Below are positions 1 to 5,517 of a stretch of DNA of 6,182 nucleotides, one piece after another. How positions within the stretch are numbered: position 1 is the stretch's first letter; every line of letters begins with the position of its first letter. Where the stretch lies: positions 1 to 6,182 of the forward strand of contig JALRFN010000414.1 of NCBI GenBank assembly GCA_023268425.1. Reading direction: 5' to 3'. Under the pieces are notes generated by a model that searched no databases, was not told the DNA's origin, and was given only the letters and a program-made list of their open reading frames with translations. The DNA is from Burkholderiaceae bacterium. Its GTDB lineage: Bacteria > Pseudomonadota > Gammaproteobacteria > Burkholderiales > Burkholderiaceae_C. A program made the translations under genes and the position numbers.

Positions 1-1368
1 TTCCCCGATTACCACGCCGAGGCACCGGGAGCGGCGCAGGGCGGGCGCTCGTTTGTCACGCGCCCTTACGACGCGCGCAATTTGGGCCCGCTGCTCAAGG
101 ACTTGGGCCCGGTGCTGCCGGAGTTGACGGTGTTCGGCGTGACGATTGGCTCGGGCAAAGACATCTTGCATTTCATGCGGGCCTCGCGTTCGCTGGAGTC
201 GGCTTGGTATGTCGCCAAGCGTTTGAGCCGCCACTTTTTGGAGGTTCTGCGCTACGGCCGCGGCATGACGCTGACCAACGGCAATGCCTTGGCTGCGCGA
301 CTGGTCAAAAGTGCCGCTGACTTGAAGGTCGAGGTGATGTTGTCGTCGCCGGCGACGGGGCTGTTGCAGCAAGACGGTCGGATCTGCGGCGCACGCTTGC
401 AACGCCAGGGTCAAAGCCTTGAGGTGCACGCCCGCCACGGCGTGGTGCTGGCCAGCGGCGGTTTTCCGCACGACCCTGAGCGCACCGCGCAGACCTATGC
501 GCACCTGCAAGCCGGTCACCTGCATGTTTCACCCACGCCGCAGGCCAACACCGGCGACGGTGCGCGCATGGCTGAAGGCGTTGGCGGCGTGTTTGACGAC
601 AGCTTGCAGCAAGCGGCGGCGTGGACGCCGATGTCTTTGGTGCCGCGCAAAGACGGCAGCACCGGCATATTCCCGCACTTCATCGACCGCGCCAAACCCG
701 GGGTGATCGCCGTGGACCAAGACGGCAAGCGTTTCACCAACGAGGCCAACTCCTATCACGACGTGGTGCAAGCCATCGTCAAGGCCTCTGAGGGCAAGGC
801 CGAAAGTGCGTGCTGGCTGGTGGCCGATCACCGCGCCATTCGCCGCTACGGCCTGGGTTTCGTCAAACCCTTCCCGCTGCCCATGGGGCAACACCTGCGC
901 AATGGCTACCTCAAGCGTGGCCGCACGCCCGCTGAATTGGCCGCATTGATTGGCGTCGAGCCGGCGGTGCTTGAGGCGACGATTCGCGACTACAACAGCC
1001 ACGCACAGCACGGCCGTGACCCGCTGTTCGGTCGCGGCAGTAAGGCCTACAACCGCTACCAGGGCGACGCCTTGCATGGCCCCAACCCCTGCGTTGAGCC
1101 CCTGCGCACGGGGCCTTACTACGCGATCAAGTTGGTGCCGGGTGACATTGGCTCGTTCATGGGCCTGAAGACCAACGCCAACGCGCAAGTGTTGCGCGCC
1201 GATGGCCAAGCCATTGAGGGCCTCTACGCGGCGGGCAACGACGCGGCCAGCGTCATGGGCGGCGAATACACCGGTGCCGGCATCACCTTGGGGCCAGGTT
1301 TCACCTTTGGCTACATCGCTGCGTGCCACATCGCCGAGCGCGCCCAAAGCGCCCCCAACGCGGCTTGA
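1..1368 (+). CDS. FAD-dependent dehydrogenase, KstD/fumarate-reductase flavoprotein family (5' partial)
   Basis: The frame is open from base 1 to the TGA at 1366-1368, giving 455 visible residues. Family members are usually about 550-580 residues, so roughly the first 100, including the N-terminal dinucleotide-binding GxGxxG motif, lie outside the window. The fragment opens with FPDYHAEAPG and GGRS, a segment typical of this family. GVVLASGGF (nt 439-465) is the internal FAD-domain strand, GPYYA (1111-1125) followed by a GDIGS segment resembles the substrate-binding region of KstD-like enzymes, and GLYAAGND (1219-1242) followed by an MGG / GITLGP stretch is the C-terminal FAD-contacting motif. 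Such proteins are cytoplasmic flavoenzymes that remove or add hydrogens next to a carbonyl, for example delta-1 desaturation of 3-ketosteroids, but many members have other or unknown substrates. It is the first visible gene of the operon with the SDR and TRAP genes. A TTG at 82 is an internal codon, not the start. Family assignment is firm; substrate is unknown. Confidence 0.9.
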   Translation, partial: FPDYHAEAPGAAQGGRSFVTRPYDARNLGPLLKDLGPVLPELTVFGVTIGSGKDILHFMRASRSLESAWYVAKRLSRHFLEVLRYGRGMTLTNGNALAARLVKSAADLKVEVMLSSPATGLLQQDGRICGARLQRQGQSLEVHARHGVVLASGGFPHDPERTAQTYAHLQAGHLHVSPTPQANTGDGARMAEGVGGVFDDSLQQAAAWTPMSLVPRKDGSTGIFPHFIDRAKPGVIAVDQDGKRFTNEANSYHDVVQAIVKASEGKAESACWLVADHRAIRRYGLGFVKPFPLPMGQHLRNGYLKRGRTPAELAALIGVEPAVLEATIRDYNSHAQHGRDPLFGRGSKAYNRYQGDALHGPNPCVEPLRTGPYYAIKLVPGDIGSFMGLKTNANAQVLRADGQAIEGLYAAGNDAASVMGGEYTGAGITLGPGFTFGYIAACHIAERAQSAPNAA

Positions 1369-1391
1369 GCTTTGGCATAGATGCACACAAC

Positions 1392-2153
1392 ATGAAACAG
1401 CAGATCAATCTGAACGACAAAGTCGCCCTGGTCACCGGGGCTGCGCAGGGCAATGGTCGGGCCATCGCCTTGGGCCTGGCAAGGGCTGGTGCACGGGTGG
1501 TCGTCACCGACGTGAACCTTGACAAAGCGCAGGCTACTTGCGATGAGATCACCGCGCTGGGCGCGCAGGCCATGTGTCTGCGCCTGGACATCGTAGACGC
1601 CGAGCAATCCCGCGCGGTCGTGGCCGATGTGGTGGCGCGCTGGGCTGGCCTAGACATCTTGGTCAACAACGCAGGCATTTTGATGCGCGGGGGCATGGAT
1701 GAGCCCAACGCCGCCGAGCAGATGCAGCGCGTCATGCAGGTCAACGTGCAAGGCACCTTCAATGTCAGCCACGCTTGCCTGGCGCCTCTGCGCGCCTCGC
1801 GGGGTGCGGTGGTCAACGTCGCCTCGGTGGCCGCATTTGCGGGCTGGCCCAACACGGTGGGCTACTCGCCGTCCAAAGGGGCTTTGCGTTTGTTCACACA
1901 GTCCTTGGCGGCTGAGTTGGGCCGTGACGGCGTGCGGGTGAACGCGATTGCGCCAGGCGTGATCGCCACCGAGATGTCGGCCGTCACACGCGCGGACCCA
2001 GTGCGACTGCAGCAGTTCCTTACCCGCATCCCGCTGGGGCGCGTCGGTGAGCCTGATGAGTTGGTGGGCGCCGTGTTGTTTTTGGCCTCGGACTTGTCCA
2101 GTTACGTCACCGGCATCACCTTGCCGGTGGACGGCGGCTTCTTGGCGGCTTGA
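1392..2153 (+). CDS. Short-chain dehydrogenase/reductase (classical SDR, probably NAD-dependent)
   Basis: A complete 253-residue protein, the usual length for a classical SDR. Seen: the cofactor loop TGAAQGNG (residues 15-22), Asp40 at the end of the second strand (VVVTDVN), which in this family favours NAD(H) over NADP(H), the NNAG motif (92-95), and the catalytic tetrad Asn118, Ser145, Tyr158, Lys162 in a YSPSK context. The PG motif (188-189) and the C-terminal VDGGF ending are also typical. It should interconvert an alcohol and a ketone in the cytoplasm; the substrate is not readable. ATG 1392 is chosen because it places the cofactor loop at residue 15. The frame is open back to a GTG at 1323, but that start would overlap the preceding gene by 46 bases and add a basic, non-family N-terminus. 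A TTG at 1365 that overlaps the upstream stop is another possibility. No strong Shine-Dalgarno precedes ATG 1392, so coupling to the flavoprotein gene 23 bases upstream is plausible. Confidence 0.93.
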   Translation: MKQQINLNDKVALVTGAAQGNGRAIALGLARAGARVVVTDVNLDKAQATCDEITALGAQAMCLRLDIVDAEQSRAVVADVVARWAGLDILVNNAGILMRGGMDEPNAAEQMQRVMQVNVQGTFNVSHACLAPLRASRGAVVNVASVAAFAGWPNTVGYSPSKGALRLFTQSLAAELGRDGVRVNAIAPGVIATEMSAVTRADPVRLQQFLTRIPLGRVGEPDELVGAVLFLASDLSSYVTGITLPVDGGFLAA

Positions 2154-2162
2154 GCTCACACC

Positions 2163-2723
2163 ATGAAGTCCAATTCCATTCAAGCCCCGACCAACCCGGC
2201 GCCCGTGCGCTGGGCGCGTTCGGCGGCGCACGCAGCCTTGGTGGCATCAGAAGTGGGCATCGCTGCGATGCTGCTGCTGGTGGTCGCCGATGTGTGCTGC
2301 CGTGCGGTTTTCAATCTGGCCATTCCCGGTGTCGACACCGTGGTGGCCGCTTACCTGATGGTGGCGACGATTTTTTTGCCGCTGGCGATGCTGCACGCCT
2401 TGGATGAAAACATCGTGGTGGACATCGTGTACGGCGCCTTGCCCGCACGTGCGCAAGCGGTTTTGGATGTCATGGCCCATTTGGCGACCCTGGCGTTTTA
2501 TGGCTTGTTGGCCTGGATTTATGCACAGGTCTCGGTGGAGTCGGTGACCGTTCGCGAGTTCGTGACCGGCACCTGGGACGTGCCGATTTGGCCGGCTCGC
2601 TTGATCATGCCCTTGGGCGCGAGTTTGGGCGCGGGCGTGGCGGCGGTGTTGTTGGTGCACGCGGCTGCGCGGGCCTGCGCGCCCGCTGCCATGCGGCCTG
2701 CGCGTGCTGGGGGGGCGTCATGA
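2163..2723 (+). CDS. dctQ: TRAP transporter small permease subunit (DctQ family)
   Basis: A 186-residue membrane protein of about the usual DctQ length. Four hydrophobic helices are seen at roughly residues 25-45, 57-80, 98-121 and 143-169, the expected DctQ topology. Family-like details are the R47 after helix 1, the HALDENIVVD segment after helix 2 and the PIWPARLIMPLG stretch leading into helix 4. In TRAP systems this subunit pairs with the large permease in the inner membrane to import a substrate delivered by the periplasmic binding protein, driven by an ion gradient, commonly sodium. It begins 9 bases after the SDR stop and its stop overlaps the dctM start (ATGA at 2720-2723), so translation of the two permease genes is probably coupled. 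Its own Shine-Dalgarno is poor. The symbol names the family only; C4-dicarboxylates are not shown to be the substrate. Confidence 0.92.
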   Translation: MKSNSIQAPTNPAPVRWARSAAHAALVASEVGIAAMLLLVVADVCCRAVFNLAIPGVDTVVAAYLMVATIFLPLAMLHALDENIVVDIVYGALPARAQAVLDVMAHLATLAFYGLLAWIYAQVSVESVTVREFVTGTWDVPIWPARLIMPLGASLGAGVAAVLLVHAAARACAPAAMRPARAGGAS

Positions 2724-4030
2724 GTGCACGCGAATGGGTCGGCGCCTGGGGCGTGGGCATTGTGTTGTTGCTGGTTGCGCTGCGCGTACCGGTAGGGGTG
2801 GCCATGGGATTGGTGGCCTTTGGGGGCATCGGGCTGGCGGTGAACTTCAATGCGGCTTTGGCGATTCTGAAGTCGGTGCCGTTTGAGATGGTGGGCGATT
2901 GGAACCTGTCGGCCATCCCCATGTTTTTGTTCATGGGCTACATCGCCGCATCGTCCGAGTTGACCAAGAATTTGTTTCGCTCGGCGCGCATCGTCTTGGG
3001 TTGGTTGCCCGGGGGCTTGGCCTCTGCCACCGTGGTGTCGGCCGCCTTGTTTGCCTCGGCCAGTGGCTCCAGCGTGGCCACCGCGGCAGCGTTCTCGCGC
3101 TCGGCCGTGCCTGAAATGTTGCGCGCCGGCTATCACCCAGGTTTGGCCACTGGCTCGGTCGCTGCGGCAGGCACCTTGGGCGCCTTGATCCCGCCGTCGG
3201 TGTTGATGATTGTGTTTGGCATCACCATGTCCCAGTCCATCAACAGCTTGTTCATCGCGGGCTTGGTGCCTGGCCTGCTGTCGGCCTTGATGTTCGTGAT
3301 CTACATCACCGTGCGTGTTAGCGTGCAGCCGCACTTGGCGCCCCGCGTGACCGAGCGGCTGTGTGCCGAGCAACGCCGCGAAGCCTTTCGCGACGTCTGG
3401 CCTTTGCCCTTGATCATCGTTGGTGTCATTGGCGGCATTTTTGCGGGTCTGTTCACCCCGACCGAAGCCGGGGCAGTGGGCGCAGCCTTGACCTTGTTAC
3501 TGGCGTGGTTGCGTCGCGCCTTGACCGGGACGATTGTGCGCGAGGCCTTGCAGCAAACCGGGCGGGGCACGGCCGCCATTTTCATTGTGGTGGTCGGCGC
3601 CGCTTTGTTCCAGCGCCTGTTGGCCATGACCGGCATGGCGAATTGGTTTTCTGAGCTGGTCGTGGCGCACGTGGACTCGCAGTTGACGCTGATCCTGTCC
3701 ATTGCCTTGCTCTATTTGGTGATGGGTTGTTTTTTGGAACCCGTCTCCATCATGTTGCTGACCCTGCCCGTGCTGACCCCGATCTTGCAGCACTTCGACG
3801 TCAACCTGATTTGGTTTGCCGTCATCACCGTCAAGTTGCTGGAGATGGGCATGGTGACGCCACCCATGGGCATGAACATTTTTGTGGTCAAGAGCGCCAT
3901 GGGCGACGCCGTGAGCCTGGGCCAAATCTTCCGAGGCGCTGCGGGCTTCTTGCTCGCCGACTTCGTCACCCTGGCTTTGATCATTGACTTTCCAGCGTTG
4001 TCGCTTTGGCTGACGCCTTTGGGTTCTTGA
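2720..4030 (+). CDS. dctM: TRAP transporter large permease subunit (DctM family)
   Basis: A 436-residue polytopic membrane protein, close to the usual DctM length. Seen: IPMFLFMG (residues 66-73), the ASASGSSVAT loop (112-121), GTLGALIPPS (151-160), FTPTEAG (245-251) and VTPPMG (379-384). These are the hallmark re-entrant and ion/substrate-site regions of DctM proteins, spaced through many hydrophobic helices. It forms the transport channel for the substrate brought by the binding protein. ATG 2720 is chosen because it overlaps the dctQ stop (ATGA), follows a run of seven G (2709-2715) that can serve as a ribosome binding site, and gives the normal DctM N-terminus. The frame is open further upstream to 2588, but that extension lies inside dctQ and is Arg/Gly/Cys-rich. 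The substrate is unknown. Confidence 0.95.
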   Translation: MSAREWVGAWGVGIVLLLVALRVPVGVAMGLVAFGGIGLAVNFNAALAILKSVPFEMVGDWNLSAIPMFLFMGYIAASSELTKNLFRSARIVLGWLPGGLASATVVSAALFASASGSSVATAAAFSRSAVPEMLRAGYHPGLATGSVAAAGTLGALIPPSVLMIVFGITMSQSINSLFIAGLVPGLLSALMFVIYITVRVSVQPHLAPRVTERLCAEQRREAFRDVWPLPLIIVGVIGGIFAGLFTPTEAGAVGAALTLLLAWLRRALTGTIVREALQQTGRGTAAIFIVVVGAALFQRLLAMTGMANWFSELVVAHVDSQLTLILSIALLYLVMGCFLEPVSIMLLTLPVLTPILQHFDVNLIWFAVITVKLLEMGMVTPPMGMNIFVVKSAMGDAVSLGQIFRGAAGFLLADFVTLALIIDFPALSLWLTPLGS

Positions 4031-4056
4031 CCCCCCCTGATTTTTTTACCACCCGT

Positions 4057-4062
4057 GAGGAG
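4057..4062 (+). promoter_or_regulatory. Shine-Dalgarno of dctP (GAGGAG)
   Basis: GAGGAG lies six bases before ATG 4069 and fixes that start over the in-frame ATG at 4006. It is the best ribosome binding site in the operon, which fits the need for more binding protein than permease. The rest of the 38-base dctM-dctP gap holds a run of seven C and a run of seven T. Confidence 0.8.
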
Positions 4063-4068
4063 ACTGAG

Positions 4069-5187
4069 ATGAAGTTCAAACAAAACATTGGCGCTTTGGC
4101 TGCCGCCTTGGCTTGGGTATGCACACCCAGCAGCGCTTGGGCCGAAAAATTCACTGCTAGCCAATGGCTACCGCCCACCTACGCGCAATCCATGCATGCT
4201 TACAAGGGCATGTTTGACCGCGTGCGCGAAGCGACCAAGGGCGCCGTCGATGTGGAGACCTTTTACAGCGGCTCCTTGTTGCCCGCCAAAACCACCATCA
4301 CCGGCGTGCGGGACGGCGCTGCTGACATCGGCTTTGTATACCCGGCCTATACGCCGGCAGAGTTGCCGGTGGCATCGTTCATCAACAGCGTGAACTTCAA
4401 CAGCACCGACGCCTTGGTGTCGGCCTTGGCCTTCACAGAAATGGGCTACACCAACGCGGCCCTGAAGACCGAATTGGACCGTTTCAATGTGATGTTGGGT
4501 GGTACCTTCGTCACGCCGCCGTATCAGTTCATGTGCGCCACCCCGGTGAACACCCTGGCCCAGGCCAAGGGCAAGCGCTTTCGCACAGCAGGCGCCGCCT
4601 TCACTGGCTTGACCGAAGCCATGCAGGGCTCGGCGGTCTCGGTGCCCATCGGTGACGTGTACAGCGGCATGCAGCGCGGCTCCATCGATTGCGTGATTGC
4701 CGACGCCACCAACTTGACCACGGCCTCGTTCAATGAGGTGACCAAGGACATCACCAGCGTAACCTTGGGCGGTGCCACGGGCTTTCAGTGGGTGATTCGC
4801 AAAGACCGTTGGAAGAAGATCAGCCCAGCCCACCGCGCGCTGATGTTGGACGAAATGGTCTTGGCCATCGTGCGTACCCAGGCCGAGTGGGACAAGCAAG
4901 TTGCCGCCGCCATGGCCGACGCCGACAAGCGCGGCATCAAGAGCCATCCGCCGGCAGCCGATTTGGGGCAGTTGATCGCCGACTACAAAAAGCAATTCAC
5001 CGAGAAGTTGCTCAATGACCCCAAAGCCCTGCCCAACGCCAAAGCGCTGTTGGAGGAATACCAAGCCTTGCAAGCCAAGTGGACCCAGCGTCTTCAGGGC
5101 GTGAACCGCCAGGACGAAGCGGCGGTCTTGGCCGTGGCCAAGAAAGAGCTGCACAGCAAGATGGACAAGGCCAGCTTCGGTCTGTGA
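4069..5187 (+). CDS. dctP: TRAP transporter periplasmic solute-binding protein (DctP family)
   Basis: A 372-residue exported protein. It has a basic N-terminus (MKFKQ), a hydrophobic core and an AWA signal peptidase site, so cleavage is expected after Ala25; Cys18 does not sit in a lipobox. The mature protein shows GVRDGAADIGFVYP, the GKRFRT motif (168-173) whose Arg172 aligns by eye with the arginine that grips the substrate carboxylate in TRAP binding proteins, and the YSGMQRG / IDC segment (to Cys208). Cys156 and Cys208 could form a disulfide in the periplasm. The mature length of about 347 residues is longer than the common 300-310, with a charged helical C-terminal tail from about residue 325. 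ATG 4069 is chosen because it is followed by the signal peptide and preceded by a strong GAGGAG; an upstream in-frame ATG at 4006 would overlap dctM and bury the signal. It is probably the last gene of the operon. The ligand is likely an organic acid; its identity is unknown. Confidence 0.95.
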   Translation: MKFKQNIGALAAALAWVCTPSSAWAEKFTASQWLPPTYAQSMHAYKGMFDRVREATKGAVDVETFYSGSLLPAKTTITGVRDGAADIGFVYPAYTPAELPVASFINSVNFNSTDALVSALAFTEMGYTNAALKTELDRFNVMLGGTFVTPPYQFMCATPVNTLAQAKGKRFRTAGAAFTGLTEAMQGSAVSVPIGDVYSGMQRGSIDCVIADATNLTTASFNEVTKDITSVTLGGATGFQWVIRKDRWKKISPAHRALMLDEMVLAIVRTQAEWDKQVAAAMADADKRGIKSHPPAADLGQLIADYKKQFTEKLLNDPKALPNAKALLEEYQALQAKWTQRLQGVNRQDEAAVLAVAKKELHSKMDKASFGL

Positions 5188-5220
5188 GCCTGAGGCTCAA
5201 CAGGGGCCCACACGGGCCCC
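5185..5220 (+). terminator. Tandem hairpins after dctP, candidate operon terminator
   Basis: Two perfect hairpins follow each other. The first, TGAGCC / GGCTCA (5185-5190 with 5194-5199, loop TGA), begins in the dctP stop codon. The second, GGGGCCC / GGGCCCC (5203-5209 with 5214-5220, loop ACAC), is entirely GC-paired. No run of T follows, so this is not a textbook intrinsic terminator; it may stop or pause transcription or protect the mRNA 3' end. An alternative outer stem, AGCCT / AGGCT (5187-5191 with 5221-5225), competes with the first hairpin and encloses the second. Placement after the last operon gene supports a terminator role, which is inferred. Confidence 0.5.
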
Positions 5221-5334
5221 AGGCTTGCCCTGCAAAAGGACGAGCCGTTGAGTCGGGCCTCGCGTGCAAAACCCGGGTACGCGCCAAGTGCGTGACCCGA
5301 TCAGCGGCGTTCAGCGGGGCGATCGCCTGGGGTG

Positions 5335-5340
5335 AAGGGG
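5335..5340 (+). promoter_or_regulatory. Shine-Dalgarno of the 44-codon reading frame (AAGGGG)
   Basis: AAGGGG lies six bases before ATG 5347 and can pair with the 16S rRNA tail over six positions, one of them a G:U pair. It is the main sign that the short frame is translated. I see no convincing -35/-10 pair in 5221-5334, so its transcript start is unknown. Confidence 0.5.
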
Positions 5341-5346
5341 ACAGCG

Positions 5347-5481
5347 ATGTTGGCGTATGACCTGTACTTTGATCCGCCCGAGCGGCTGGACGCGCCGCAA
5401 CGCGCGTCGTGTCGCCAAACCCTGTGGGGTTTGGTCGTCGTCTTGGTGCTGCTGCACTTGGCGCTGTGGGCCATGGTCTGA
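5347..5481 (+). CDS. Small single-helix membrane protein (hypothetical, 44 aa)
   Basis: A short frame from ATG 5347 to TGA 5479-5481 encodes 44 residues. The first half is polar (MLAYDLYFDPPERLDAPQ, then basic residues R19 and R23), and residues 26-44 are almost wholly hydrophobic (LWGLVVVLVLLHLALWAMV), long enough for one membrane helix that ends at the C-terminus. The basic residues before the helix predict the N-terminus in the cytoplasm and the C-terminus at the periplasmic side. A Shine-Dalgarno precedes the ATG at a good distance. It lies on the operon strand, 159 bases after dctP and 36 bases before the stop of the convergent ligase gene. I do not recognise the family. Possible roles are a small accessory membrane peptide or a housekeeping protein unrelated to the operon. 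It could also be chance, since GC-rich DNA readily yields Leu/Val-rich frames. Confidence 0.55.
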   Translation: MLAYDLYFDPPERLDAPQRASCRQTLWGLVVVLVLLHLALWAMV

Positions 5482-5488
5482 AGTGGAT

Positions 5489-5515
5489 CGACGGTGGCGA
5501 AGTCAAGCCCCGTCG
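5489..5515. terminator. Bulged hairpin between convergent genes, candidate bidirectional terminator
   Basis: CGACGG, one bulged T, then GGC (5489-5498) pairs with GCC then CCGTCG (5507-5515) around the 8-base loop GAAGTCAA. This gives nine base pairs with one bulge. It occupies most of the gap between the stop of the short + strand frame (5481) and the stop of the - strand ligase gene (5518-5520), the expected place for a shared terminator. Neither strand carries a T run after the stem, so the function is inferred from position and pairing only. Confidence 0.4.
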
Positions 5516-5517
5516 CT

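Noticed and set aside
529..1386. Long - strand open frame antisense to the flavoprotein gene
   Set aside because: It mirrors the codon pattern of the real + strand gene, has no recognisable domain and no ribosome site, and is expected by chance in GC-rich coding DNA.
2519..3373. His/Arg/Gln-rich - strand open frame across dctQ and dctM
   Set aside because: The composition is what the reverse complement of hydrophobic membrane-protein codons produces. It spans two well-supported genes and has no domain of its own.
4021..4047. Short GGGT/ACCC stem at the dctM stop followed by seven C and seven T, resembling an intrinsic terminator
   Set aside because: The stem is only four base pairs and the T run starts seven bases after it. 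A terminator here would cut dctP off from its permease genes, although slight attenuation cannot be excluded.
4168..5154. Long - strand open frame antisense to dctP
   Set aside because: Its His/Gly/Gln-rich translation has no family motif and overlaps almost all of a well-supported binding-protein gene.
5248..5253. TTGAGT as a possible -35 box for the 44-codon frame
   Set aside because: No -10-like sequence lies at 16-18 bases downstream; the region there is ACCCGG, so no promoter can be supported.
5318..5327. Ten-base palindrome GGCGATCGCC in the spacer
   Set aside because: A single copy of a GC-rich palindrome of this length is expected by chance, and no second copy or matching operator half-site is seen nearby.
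5079..5360. 93-codon + strand frame starting inside dctP and running into the spacer
   Set aside because: It starts within a firm gene in another frame, has no ribosome site, and its translation is Arg/Gly-rich without hydrophobic or domain structure.
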